A DNA stretch of 64,000 bases from positions 951,996 through 1,015,995 of the forward strand of contig LNGK01000012.1 in the NCBI GenBank assembly GCA_001510575.1, written 5' to 3'. Positions within the stretch are counted from its first letter, which is position 1. Each line of letters begins with the position of its first letter. The translations under genes and the position numbers were made by a program. Positions 46,464 through 57,937 of this stretch are shown here, piece by piece. The notes below the pieces were generated by a model. That model ran no database searches. It saw only the letters and a list, made by a program, of their open reading frames with translations, and was not told the origin of the DNA. Source of the DNA: Knoxdaviesia capensis. Taxonomy: Eukaryota > Ascomycota > Sordariomycetes > Microascales > Gondwanamycetaceae.

Positions 46464-49400
46464 GGTTGTGGCGGCACGGCGGCGGGTGAAAAGTCAGTAA
46501 CGGAGATGCTACTGTGGCGTGAAGGCTTTTTTTGATTGCTTCAATCAAGGGTCTTGCTATGCTGGCCCCGAAGCTCCGAAGTCTGGCGTTCTGGGTTCAC
46601 TAGGTAGGCATGTGACAGTGGGATTGAAGATAAGCGCTGGCAGATATCGAGGGACGAACAGACTTGTGTGTATACCGTAACGTTCCACTGGAGATGCAGG
46701 CGGGGAGGGCACTTAAGAAAAAGAGGAAAAGATAGTATGGGTTCTGGGGCACGAGGTATGTACTGCGACCCGATATCAAGCAAGAAGAGGGATTTGAAAA
46801 AATGTATATGAAAGGGGATAAGTGGAATTCGTGGTAGATGACTTTTTTCTTCTTCCCCTTGGGTGAGGGTGAGATGAGGAGTCCGCTGAGAGGTTGAAAA
46901 GGACCAGCGGAAGACACGGCAGTGTGGAGAAATGAAAAAGGAGAAGATAATCGCGAGTTTCTGAACGGCTTTTGCCAAGGTCACAGAAGCCGCCGTGTGT
47001 ATCAACCTTTTAGTTTAGATGAACAGTCGGAGTTTTGAGTCTAAGTATACGTGGTTTCGCTATTGTCACGAGGGATATTCTGTTGAGGACTGCGGACTTT
47101 AGAAGTCGAGAGAGAGCTGCATCTCAAGAGAACAGAACGCGAAACACGTCGATCTCTTCGCATCTCTCACTCGACAGCGCCGCAATGGACCAGTCTGTGG
47201 GCGCAGAAAAATTGGGGTAAATTTTACAAAATGCCGGGGTTGCTCTTTTTTACCTCCTGCTTTTTGCTCGGTGGGTTCCGTTTTGTACGGCAACTAATAA
47301 TGGAAGGGTAAAATAAGAAAAAGAGGCTATCAAAAGGTTGTTCCGTCCCGGGGTCGGCCGCGGGGAAATTACTTCTTTTCTCTATCTCTTGATGTCCCGT
47401 TTGGAGCTTGATTGGAGCCGTGATGTTCTCGTTGTTTTCTACAGCTTCAGGGGTCACGTGGTATGTCAAAAGGTATACATACAGGAGTCCTAGGGTCTAA
47501 CCCAATCTAACTCTCTCCTCTATATCCCGTCTGATGTGCATGCAATCTTCACAACTTCCATCCTGCACGGTTACTTGCAGAAAGATTCTGTTTAATTTCT
47601 CCGTCAACCCCACACCAGCAAACGACAGACGACAACGACATAAGACGATAAGATGATAGGAACATTTTCACGGATTTCTCATATTCCTCATAGTTGCGTT
47701 CTTATCTAACCTATAAAATTGCACCTCTGTTCAAGTTCGACGTTAACCTGCTCAGGTTCTCGTTGACTTACGCTCCTCTTTCTCTCAACCTTTCCATCTC
47801 AAAATGCTACCATTAGTTGAATCGTTACACCTCCGGATATATGGTCAAGTTCCCATGTTGCCATGAATCTCTTCTTAACCGCGGGGCCAACCCCTCTTTG
47901 GAACTTGATCCCCCCTTTAACTTCCAACACCAGGACCTCCTCGTCTATTTCAACGGCGTCAAAAGAGGAGCACATGCTATTGCTACCTCCGGCACTCACA
48001 CATACCGAGCTGGAACTCTCTCTGCCTGCCATTATCGGAAAAGCTTCACTGGGAACGCCTCTAAATTACAGTCCTCAGATCACCCTCCTAATGCCCCGAC
48101 GCGGCACAGCAAGCAACTGGACTCTCCTTTTATTCGAATTGCCCGAATAGTCCAATGCTACGCGGCTCCACTTGGGGTGCTGCTCTCTGGGTCTATCTGT
48201 ACAGGAATCACGGCCAGAACAGTTGGACTGTCCAGGGAAAACCTGTGATTCATGTCTGATCATGGCCTCTCGTGCCGCCAACGGAGGTTTAATACCCTTT
48301 TTGGATGTGGACTGCGGGAGGGGTGGGGACCGCGGGAGAGAGGACCAGGGTGGTTTCGGCGAAAGTCTAGACGTGTGAAGAAAGAGGAAATGTGCAGAAA
48401 GGGACAGACAAATCCGCAGGATGCGACATGTCGTCTAAGATCTGTGCATGAGCTTCATCGAACTAGCATGCAAGCACTTTAAGTTGTCTCTGGCCTTATC
48501 TTTTCCCAGCACCACTGTTATCTTTTGTCTAACATGGACGCAACGTATGACCTGTCGATCGCCATCATGTTATCCCGTGGCCGCGAACCACTTCTATTGA
48601 TGTTGCAAGGGTGAAAACAATTTGTTCGCCCAACGAGGAGGGCAGCCAACTTGCTCATGGATCATGGACCACCGTGTGGTGTGCGTGCCGGGTCGAGGTG
48701 GCGGGCATCCTAGGGTTAAACCCCGTGGCCGCACTTACATCCGACCATGCATTCCTCGTGTCTGAAGTCTGTGACTTTTGGGCCCGGTCCAGGTCGTTCT
48801 GAGTACCTCATTCATTTCTCCCTCCAGACCTGCATTCCTCGAGTTGATGTCAATGATGCAGCTGCACATCTGATATGATATGTCTTGATCCCTGAGCGTC
48901 GCCATGGCTTCCAGCCTGGTCGAGCCCCATTTACAAGCACATTAAAACCACAAGCATTCCAGGCGTTCCTAGAGATGTGCTTCGGTAGCGGAAATTGCCC
49001 TTTCCCATACCAGGGGACCTAGAGGGGCGAAAAAAAAACACGGTCACTTTGACTGATGAAATTCCAGCTACCAGACGGGGCAAACTTTGTCTGGCTCAAG
49101 ATGGTCAAAGCCTCTTTGCCATGTGCGCCGGACTCAGTCTTTTTGCCCTCCTTCGTCTTTACTCCGTTTCTCTATCCCGCCGTCGTCCCGCTTTGTCTAC
49201 ACTATTAACTGGAAGTTTGCCTTTTCCCCTGCCGTGATAGACGCCGATGAACACAAAATGGTATGGTGGGATGCTAGATGGCCTCTCCAGTCGTCACCCC
49301 AAGGCGCTAGCGTCGGGCTGGGCCCACTGCGCGGACCGCTACTGCGATCCCACACGGACTATGCGTCGTTACTTATTTCTCTGAAGTTGTCTGGATGTCC

Positions 49401-50425
49401 ACCTTACTCCTCCGATCTGCGTCTGGTTGAGGTAACTATGCTCCGTCCGAACTCTATACTGGCCATATCTTCAATATGGCGCCCCTCTCTCGTTGGCCTA
49501 GGACGGACTGCAAAGATGGTTAACTAAAGTCAGGGTATCATCTGTGACCAATCATGGATGTCACGTTGGTATGTGATTCACGGTCCTCACACACTTGTCA
49601 GTAGGTGCTTTCTCTTTCTCTCCCTGTCTCCCTTGACCCCTCCCGCTTCTGCTTCTTTTTCTTCTGAGATCACACATGATCAATTTATCGGTGCCTCCTT
49701 TTTCTTTCTTCCCTTGACGAACTTCTAGAAAAGTTGCACCATCCATCTCCAAGAAGAACTTTTTCTTAGCCCGTCCCTTGTCTCCTCCCCCTGATCCACC
49801 CCTGCCATGCTCTCAGCCTAGTTTTGGTGGCTTTTTCAAGAGCACTACTCACCTCGGCCGTCGACGTTGCCTTCTGGGTACCGCGGACCCGGGGGCCCAA
49901 GTTCGACCGATCCCATTGAGACCCGTCCAGCCCGGCCAGGGGCAACCACGAGACGCCGGTGCAAGGTTTCAGTCTAATCATACTTAGAAGTCTAAGTTCA
50001 TGCAAGTAAGTGTGTGTGTGTGTGCGTGCGTGTGTTTGTGTGAACGGCTAGTGGCTTGGGAGATGGTATGTGTTAAGAGAAATGGAGAGACACAGGGCAC
50101 GCACGGGTTTAACTCGATATGGGTCTATTTCAGATCAAGGGGTGCTCGATGTGGTGAATGTGTTCCCACCTATGGAATGTTACAGTTCTGGATATGTGAC
50201 TGTCCTGTGGCAGATTCATCAAGTATATATATCGGAGTGCTTCTTTCGACATGATCAACATCAAAAGGGAAAGATCCAGACAGACAGCCAGTCAACAGCA
50301 ACCTGCATTCTTTGAGACATCTCATTCTACACCGGACTACTTCCTGCCTCGTCCTTGCTGCTTGCACGTCTTGATATCCACTGTGATACTATCCAGTTCT
50401 CGTGATATATAATCCAACCTCGAAG
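46464..50425. other. Gene-free spacer (~4 kb)
   Basis: No firmly supported gene. A promoter-like arrangement occurs at 47712-47806 (TATAAAA, C/T-rich leader, AAAATG), followed by a 20-codon frame from 47804 and an overlapping domain-free 95-codon frame from 47863; see findings. A GT microsatellite lies at 50010-50042. The last ~150 bp is the chitinase promoter/leader. Confidence 0.45.
50010..50042. repeat. GT microsatellite
   Basis: About 33 bp of alternating G and T with two C substitutions and one TTT interruption. Confidence 0.85.
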
Positions 50426-51919
50426 ATGAAGTTCCCATGCTTCAAAGCTGTGGCCAGTGTGCTGCTGGGCTCGAGCCTGCTTCAGACTGCATCCGCTGTT
50501 CCGCTTGAAGACCGTGCGATCTCTGGGCTCTCCAACGTTGTCTACTTTGTCAACTGGTTAGTGATATGTTCGCACTGGCGGTGCTTCTCGAAGACCTTTT
50601 GCGAACTTTGAAGTTGTGTCTAACATTAGGCTTATAGGGGCATCTATGGACGTGCATATGAGGTGCAGAACCTCCCGACTACCAAGCTGACGCAGGTTCT
50701 CTACGCCTTTCTCAACCTGCGGGCTGATGGAACTGTGTAAGTCTTCGGAATATCTAGTAACGACGTAACAGGCACGCTCATCTCTAACATGAATGCAGAT
50801 TCTCTGGAGACACCTGGGCCGATGTTGAAAAGCATTTCACGGGAGACTGTAAGTGATCCTTATGGAACAGGAGCAAGAAGCAGTGCCAACAGGAAGTTGA
50901 TCTAACATGATTATCACGACCCCTTAGCTTGGAACGATGTGGGCTATAACGTCTACGGCTGTGTCAAGCAGCTGTACCTGAAGAAGAAGCAGAACCGCAA
51001 GATGAAGACTCTGCTCAGCATCGGTGGCTGGACCTGGTCGACCAACTTCCCCTCGGCTGCCAGCACCGCCGAGAACCGCAACCGCTTCGCTAGCTCGGCT
51101 GTTGGATACATGAAGGACTGGGGTTTTGACGGCATCGATATCGACTGGGAGTACCCGAAGAACCCCACCGAGGCCGCTAACTTCGTGCTCCTGCTGCAGG
51201 CCGTGCGCTCGGCGCTGGACTCCTACGCCAACCAGTACGCTCCTGGATACCACTTCCTGCTGACCATTGCTGCGTCTGCCGGCCCATCCAACTACAACCT
51301 CCTCAACCTCCAGGCCGTCGGAGCTGCTGTTGACGCGGTTAATCTCATGGCCTACGACTATGCCGGCTCGTGGGACAGCAACGCCGGCCACCAGGCCAAC
51401 CTGTTCGTCGATACGAGCAACCCCGTGTCTACTCCGTTCAGCACTGATGCTGCGGTCTCTGCTTACATCGCCGGTGGTGTCCCCGCCTCTAAGATTGTGC
51501 TAGGCATGCCGATCTACGGCCGTGGCTTCACCAACACCAACGGCCCCGGCCAGCCCTTCAGCGGCACCGGTAGTGGATCCTGGGAAGCCGGATTGTGGGA
51601 CTACAAGGCGCTCCCCCGGCCCGGAGCGACTGTCAACTACAACGACGCCATCGGCGCCTCGTGGAGCTACGACTCCTCCACGCGCGAGATGATCACCTAC
51701 GATACTCCCCAGGCCGTGCAGCGCAAGGTGTCGTACCTGAAGGGCCGCGGCCTTGGTGGCTCGATGTTCTGGGAGGCCAGCGCGGACAAGACCGGCGGAG
51801 ACAGCCTCATTGATACCAGTTTCAACAGCCTCGGCGGATCGGGGGCGCTTGACCAGAGCCAGAACCAGCTGAGCTACCCGAACAGTTCCTACGATAACAT
51901 GCGCGCCGGGATGCCGTGA
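50426..51919 (+). CDS. Secreted GH18 endochitinase (ech42/Chit42 type)
   Basis: Hydrolyses beta-1,4-GlcNAc polymers; 423 residues. Exons are 50426-50556, 50638-50736, 50799-50848 and 50928-51919, with three short introns of 62-81 bp that have CTAAC branch sites. Splicing restores YFVNWGIYGR, LRADGTVFSGD and TGDSWNDVGYN. A signal peptide (~1-22) and a short propeptide-like VPLEDRA precede the TIM barrel. Motifs are LLSIGGWTWS and the catalytic DGIDIDWEYP with acid/base E168, then MAYDYAGSW and GSMFWEASADKTG. The C terminus YPNSSYDNMRAG is typical of the Trichoderma ech42-like subgroup A chitinases, which lack a chitin-binding domain. It probably acts in hyphal wall turnover or attack on other fungi or insects. 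Confidence 0.95.
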
Positions 51920-52556
51920 GGGCGGACCTAGTCTGTCTAGGTGAAGAAAAAGCGTGAGAGGTGAGCTGGTGTGTAGTGAGCAGGGGACGACGGCACAGAT
52001 GGGTGATGCGAGATGATGTGATGAGACGTGCCGACTTTCGTTTTTGTATATACATTCGCTTTCTGTTCCGACTTTTTCTCGCTCGTTTCTCTTGATTTTG
52101 CTATAACTTTTCAATATAGGGGATGGTCGTGTGCATTGAACGTTGTCGTTGTGAACGGAACCCTAAGCGTGATTTTTAAGGGCTATGGGGCAGGATGGGA
52201 TATCTAACTTACATGGATTTTGACTCAGTGTCGCCATCTCACCGAGTCTTGTCCACTTGACTTACGCCAGGGTTGATGTGGAGAGAAGTGAGTATCCAGC
52301 CATGACCTCGCCTCGTCCCTGTTGAAGAAAATTGCTCATTTAACGTTGAGAATGTAAGTCCGAAGGATGTAATCCATAGAACCAGAGAATTGGAAGCGGT
52401 TATGTATATAGGCTAGCAACCTCTTCATACCCCCAAGCTCTCTCACGACACACTACGGCTGTCATTAGTCCTCTGTCTACAGCCCATACACAGACGGCCC
52501 CCAAAGATACCCCACAAACCCATCATCTCATCTCAACCTCGTGAATAGTAGTCACC
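51920..52556. other. Spacer between chitinase and cupredoxin pseudogene
   Basis: 3' UTR-like sequence of the chitinase gene, then a C/A-rich leader-like stretch ending CACC before the pseudogene ATG at 52557. Confidence 0.55.
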
Positions 52557-53357
52557 ATGCGGTTCTAAACATCGATCGCAGTCTTAGCTGCGCTGTTCTC
52601 TACGTCACTCACGGCCAAGACCATCCCCATTGCTGTCTTGAACAGCTTCTTCTCCCCGCAGACTGTCTCGGCCGACGTGGGCGACATGCTCGACTTCCTT
52701 CTCGTCCCCGGTTGCCCACAGTGCTGCGCAAAGAGACCCAAACAATGCGTGCAAGCCGGCTGAAAGTGGGGGGGGTTTTTGCCTGGACTTCAGACGGCGG
52801 CTACCGCAGGGCAAAAGATGCAAGGTTACCAGCCCCGGGCCTTGCCAACACGTCAGGATATAACCAGCTAACAACAGCTCCTGATCATTTCACAGGTCCG
52901 CCCAGCATCAACTACGTCAGGGCCCGCAACACCGCCGATACCATCTTCAGCGTGACTGTCAACTCGACCGACCCGATCAGCTTCTATTGCGCCGTCCTGG
53001 GCCACTCTAACGCTGGCATGTTCGGGATCGTCAACCCCCCCGGCGACAACGCGCTCGAGCAGTTCAAGACGGCCGCGGCCGCCTCCAGCAATTGACGGGG
53101 GTGTACCAGACACATTCGGAGGCACCCTGTCGACGGCGGCCGCGCTGTCGTCCAGTTCGGTCCCGCCTCCGGCCGCCACAACCACGGCGCCGGCGGACCC
53201 GAACGGCGCAGTGGGTGGAGTCATGGTTGCGGGTGAGATCGTAGTGGCGGGCGGCGTCGCTGTGGCTATGGCAGCGTTGGGGGGAAGGGGGCTTGAAGAA
53301 AGTCTAGGGGGTTGTTTGGGCAGAATATGGAGGAATGTCGGGGGCATTAGCCCCTAG
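52557..53357 (+). pseudogene. Broken secreted cupredoxin (blue-copper-like) gene
   Basis: Remnant of a fungal extracellular plastocyanin-like protein with Ser/Thr-rich tail. After ATG-CGG-TTC comes TAA (52566), and the same frame then reads a signal peptide (TSIAVLAALFSTSLTA) and the cupredoxin start TVSADVGDMLDF. Conserved blocks then continue in other frames: HSAAQRDPNNACKPAESGGG around 52710-52775, shifting near a G8-T5 run (52768-52780), and, after a probable intron ending TTCACAG (~52898), SVTVNSTDPISFYCAV...HSNAGMFGIVNPP. Another frame change near 53092 leads into a Ser/Thr/Pro tail and a hydrophobic end resembling a GPI signal. The four expected copper ligands (His, Cys, His, Met) are all still encoded. 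Homopolymer sequencing errors could explain some of the frame changes but not the TAA. Confidence 0.75.
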
Positions 53358-53833
53358 ACCAGCAAGATTAGTGGATATAGGACAGCCCTATGCGTATGAC
53401 ATCAAGTTACTTCTCTTTCCATCTATTGTTGATACAGCTTACAGGATACTTCAATCAATCATTAGTTGAACCTGTTGATACCGGCCTCGTGTTCCGAACT
53501 TTTGCCCCATGGCCCGAACGGCGCAGTGGGTCGGGGTTCCGGGTGGGGCCGGACTGGCGGGTGGCGTCGCTGTGGCTATGGCGGCGTCATGTGGCTATGG
53601 CGGAGTTGTGGGGGCCTTGAAGCAAGTCCGGGGGGTTGTTTGGGCAGAATGTGGAGGGGTGCCGGGGGCTTTGCATTTAAAGGCCGCTTCTGGACCAGCA
53701 AGACTGGCGGATATAGGACGGCCCTATGCGTATGACATCAGGTAACTTTAGATTCCATCTGTTATTGATATAACTTATAGGATACTTTTATCGGAATCAC
53801 TAACTGAACCTATCAATGGTTGCCTGTTCCGAT
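53198..53833 (+). repeat. Diverged tandem duplication of the pseudogene 3' end
   Basis: Copy 1 spans ~53198-53498 and copy 2 ~53513-53833. Both begin CCCGAACGGCGCAGTGGGT and share GGCGTCGCTGTGGCTATGGC, GGTTGTTTGGGCAGAAT, CCCTATGCGTATGACATCA and GTTCCGA. Copy 2 has ~20 extra bases near 53671-53690. Many differences are C/T or G/A transitions, for example GCAAGATTAGTGG (53362) against GCAAGACTGGCGG (53697). Confidence 0.85.
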
Positions 53834-54423
53834 ATATTTCGGATTACTGTTGCCCTATAGCTATGGCTGAAAATCCTGTTGCAGTAAAATCGGCAGAACC
53901 CGGATATTTCCAGCTGGGTTTTGCTTCCTGTTTTTTTCCTCTGTTCAGCTCATATCCTGCCCTGACAGGGCGCATTTTGAGGCTAACATTGGCTGCATGG
54001 AGAAAGCCAAATCCTGCAAAGTTGCGGTTGGACGAGTCTAGGCCTCAAACAACACCAAAAAGACCAATATCGCCTCCCGACAAGGGCCATGCCTTGGTTT
54101 ACACGCTTCCGCATAGCTTCCCCGAGCTAAGTAACGACGGGTGGCTAAAAGTTCTCAAGTAGGACGGATGCGATGAATGCGAGGGTCGATCGTGATGGCT
54201 TCCTTGCCGGGCTCCCAGCGAAGGTTAGTTTATGGTTTAGTACCGTGGTCAGGAGGCTTTTGAGACCTATTTAGCGTGATCAATGGGCATGATGAAGAGT
54301 CTTCAGTTTGAGGCCATGCGCTCACTTTCTTTGGAGGGCATCTATAAAAGCACGATGAATGTCTGTTGAATTGAAGTTGGAAGACATGAATCAACCAGCT
54401 CTCAGTCTTCCATTCCATTCATA

Positions 54424-54473
54424 TCCCATAACTCCCATAATTCCCATAATTTCCATAATTCCCAACATTCCCA
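54424..54473. repeat. Degenerate TCCCATAAT tandem repeat
   Basis: About six imperfect copies of an 8-10-bp unit (TCCCATAAT/TTCCATAAT) in the promoter region of the YbjQ gene. Confidence 0.75.
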
Positions 54474-54497
54474 CCTAGCCTAGACATTCAGATACAT

Positions 54498-54509
54498 TTA
54501 GGGTTAGGG
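54498..54509. promoter_or_regulatory. Telomere-like element (TTAGGG x2)
   Basis: TTAGGGTTAGGG, 92 bp before the YbjQ-family ATG. The third such two-unit element in the window. Confidence 0.35.
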
Positions 54510-54600
54510 TTTACTGCTTACGGCTTGTCTCCAACTGCCCTCCCCACAACCTTTCACGTCTCACTTCTTGGGCTTTCTTGCCTTATTTATACCTCACACA

Positions 54601-55085
54601 ATGTCTTCCCCCAAGCACATAGATGTCTCGGATCTGCATTGTTTCACGGAAACAAATGGCCTTATCACCACCAGTAAGTCGGCTCCGGCGTTGGAGATCG
54701 CCTCAAGTTAAACATGAATCACACTAACACGACCCAACCGTGTTTCCCAATCTTTCCAGCGATGTTTGAGATCCCAGGCTATCGTGTTGTTCGGGTTCTC
54801 GGCGCCGTGTATGGCATCACCGTCCGCAGCCGTAACATTGCGGCCGGGTTTTCCATGGTGATGAAGAGCATGATTGGCGGCGAGTTGAAGTGGTTTACCT
54901 CGATGCTGTACGACTGCCGCAACGATGCGGTGTCACGGGCGGTGGAAGAGACACGCGCACGTGGCGGAAACGCCATCATCTGTCTCCGGTTTGACACAGG
55001 GTCGCTAGACTCCTTTGCGCAGGTGTGCTGCTACGGCACCGCGTGCATTGTCGAAAAGATCCCCGAGGGCAAGGCCAGGGCTTGA
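54601..55085 (+). CDS. YbjQ/UPF0145-family protein
   Basis: Small cytosolic protein of 132 residues. Exons are 54601-54673 and 54760-55085; the 86-bp intron runs GTAAGT...TCCAG. The N-terminal exon encodes MSSPKHIDVSDLHCFTETNG and the second exon the complete YbjQ fold: FEIPGYRVVRVLGAVYGITVRSRN, then a helix with FSMVMKSMIGGELKWFTSMLYDCRNDAVSRAVEE (given here in parts) and the strand GGNAIICLRFDTGS, ending CCYGTACIVEK. Bacterial and fungal members form pentameric rings and are labelled putative heavy-metal-binding on structural grounds only; the cellular function is unknown. The start is the only ATG in frame before the intron. Confidence 0.9.
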
Positions 55086-57937
55086 GTCATGGAGATGGGC
55101 TAGGATCTGCGACGTGCAACTTTTGATTTGTGGCAATTTGTTCAGATAGACCGTGTTTTTTGTTTGAATGATATTTATTATTGTTATTTTAGGTTCATAC
55201 GTCTTTAATTCGTCTGTGGTAAGCCAACCTTGATACGTGCTTTATAACAACATGAGAGACACTCAATGGTCGAAGTCAAGAACGGGTTGAAATGGCCACC
55301 CCCTCACTAGAAAACTCGAAGTAATGCTTCTAGGCTCTGTGAATCGGATAAATTTTGAAGCGAACGTCCAAACCCGGCACTTCCGCAAGAACCGCCTGAA
55401 CATCTAAAAAACCCGTAACCCCGGCCGGGGAGGTTCTGGCCCGGATCGAGCCAGCTGTGGTTGAATCGAGTTTGACACGTCCATACCGCCGATCTCGTTC
55501 AGGGTCGTATTTCGGTCCCGCTATCCGGGAGACACTTGGATTGAACGCGGAGTTCCTCCGGAAACTGCACACGCGCTAGATCGCCAGTCAAGAGACTGAA
55601 TCCTTTCGTGTTGTATCGGGTTCAAATCGGTCTGGGGGTATCCTCTATGCACTCTACTGGCGGTATATAAACAACCGCCAAAGAAAACTGGTTTTCTGCC
55701 TTGGCCGGTATCACCAATATGGTCTTGGAATGTCGAGATTGTTCGCGAGGAAGAATAGAAAGATTTATCGCTTTACGAGTCACCCAATATTCTCACAAGA
55801 TTTCGTTATGCAACAACAGATCCACTCTCCTGCCTTATCGACTAATACTGAAAAGATGGAATAATCTAGCCATATAGCACGATTGAAGGGTTTCTGTATA
55901 ATTTGGGGAATTACGGGACAAGAACGGTATAAGGACTTGGCTTTTTTAGCCACCGGGGATCACAGATCGATAACGCAGGCCAGTACTAGAGGACGAGGTG
56001 ATGGAACTGTCCTGCAATTGGTCTGAGACCAAATTGTATTGATAAACTATAGTTGGGTTTTTTCCCTACGCGCTCGAAATTGGCTGGTTCCCACATAGTC
56101 TCTCGATTAATTACACTGCTTGTTGTTGGCTTGGTAGTGGGGACTTGGTTTTGCAATTCGCACGCCATCTGACAACAGTTTCAGCAATTACGCCAAAACC
56201 AGCATCTGTCTGCATATCGGAGGCGTTGATCACCCTGATTTAGGAGACACATCACAAGAAAGACAGGAAAAGGAAATAAAAAAACCGTAAACGGGAATCG
56301 CAATATATTGTAAAAGAGACCTTATATTTCTCTTGTCCTTTACCGCCAGCTTTGTGTCGAAATCCGCCAGATTTTGCCGGTCTCGGATGTTCTGTTAAAG
56401 CTCCGGACGTGTCTGACTAACTGGACCCACTATCCCGGCCCCCTGGGGCGCCGACCCCGGCGCCGGTATGCAGCCACCATGGACTTAAACTCAAATGCTA
56501 TAATACCGGTACTTTGGGCATCGATCTGCTCCTTTTTCTTTTTGGAGCGCGACTGATACGATTGCAACATTCCGTCTTCATGAAAGTGCCACACGCCGGG
56601 ATACCGAGACACATTGGTGCTATAAATGTAAGTTCTAATGATAGTGCTGTCCAACACATGTCAGCCGAGACGGCCAGTAGTCACTGCTAGGACACTGATC
56701 TTTCGACAATCTGGTAACTTGGCTTTCTACGCCGCGCGGATCCTTATCGGCGGGACGCCAGAGGGCTGGGATACCTGCTAACCCCGATACATTTCCAGCA
56801 TTGGCCCAATGCCGATGTCGTATTCTCTTCCAGTTCCAGATATACACAAGCCACTTTCTCCAGTAAGTAAGGGGCGGGTTTCTCTATTTCTCGCTTGTTA
56901 GATCTCGCAATCCAAGCCCTGTATATCCCACCTCTTGCACTCTCCCCCCACATGCCCTCCCTCGGCCAAACACTCTAGACTAAACGTGCCAGCCCTTGTC
57001 ACTGTATAGCTGGTGAACACCAAGTCCGCTGCCAATTGCATTTGCGTTATAGGTCATTCAAGGATGGAAGACCCAAGCTAGTCCTGACGGATCGCGTTGG
57101 ACACACAAGGATGGCCACAGGACAAAAGGAGGGATTATCAATTTGTCGTGCTTGTATGCCACAATTGAGCCATGAACGAGCTGTTGACCCCCAATGGCAA
57201 GATATTAGGCGGAGATCAGCTTGGGTTTGGCTCAAACCTCAGCTGATGGATGTCGGCATCGTCGTGGCAAGATGCATTTAAGAGGTCCCATCAGACGTGG
57301 ACTCCGGGGCATCCTTGGCTAGGCGAGTGGTTGGTAATGGGAGCTAAACCGCAGGATATGAGCAGTCAACAAGCGGGAAAAAAAAAGAAAAAAGAAAAAA
57401 ACAACCGAAAGAAAAACCCAGACCCGAACAGCAGCCAGAATCCACCGCCATCCACCGATTGACCGAAAACCCACGCTATGGCGTGATACACCCGACACTA
57501 TGGATGCATGGGAGCTCAGTCACATATATAAGTGGTTGTGTTCTCTTGCTGAGCCGGATGGGACTTTAGCGATCTTGGAGACTCACCAGGGAGCTCAATC
57601 AACTCAGTTTCAGGAGAAGACAGAAATTCAGTCCAACAATCCGCCGTCTCAGGACCGAAAGCTGCTCGCCGCATTTTTCAGGCGAGAGAAACAAGAAGCC
57701 CGCTGGGGGTTGAGCTTCTCCAAAGTGCACATGCTGTCACGTTCACTGGCATACGATCGACTCCGAGAGTAAGACATAGACAAGTCCTATTGAGACGTCT
57801 GATTCTTATGATTGCCACCTCACCTGAACCCCTTACATATTAACTCCTGTCTTCCCTCCTTGACTGTCTCCTACTCTCTACCCACCACCCCATGCACCTC
57901 ACAACACATCCTACACACAGCAAAAACACCGCCAACA
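55086..57937. other. Gene-free spacer (~2.85 kb)
   Basis: No supported gene. Notable small structures are a perfect 12-bp palindrome CCCCGGCCGGGG (55419-55430), a near-perfect hairpin around 56015-56036 (arms CAATTGGTC and GACCAAATTG, loop TGA) and an A-rich run (57378-57420). An 80-codon minus-strand frame at 55330-55572 lacks an ATG. The last 80 bp is the C-rich leader of the MFS gene. Confidence 0.45.

Larger units (their letters stand above)
53834..54600. other. Spacer upstream of the YbjQ gene
   Basis: No gene recognised; a 99-codon open frame (53863-54162) has no domain. Contains a CCCATAATT-type repeat (54424-54473) and a telomere-like element (54498). The last 40 bp is the probable leader of the YbjQ-family gene. 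Confidence 0.5.

Noticed and set aside
55330..55572. 80-codon minus-strand frame with plausible composition
   Set aside because: Begins with a non-ATG codon and has no recognisable upstream exon.
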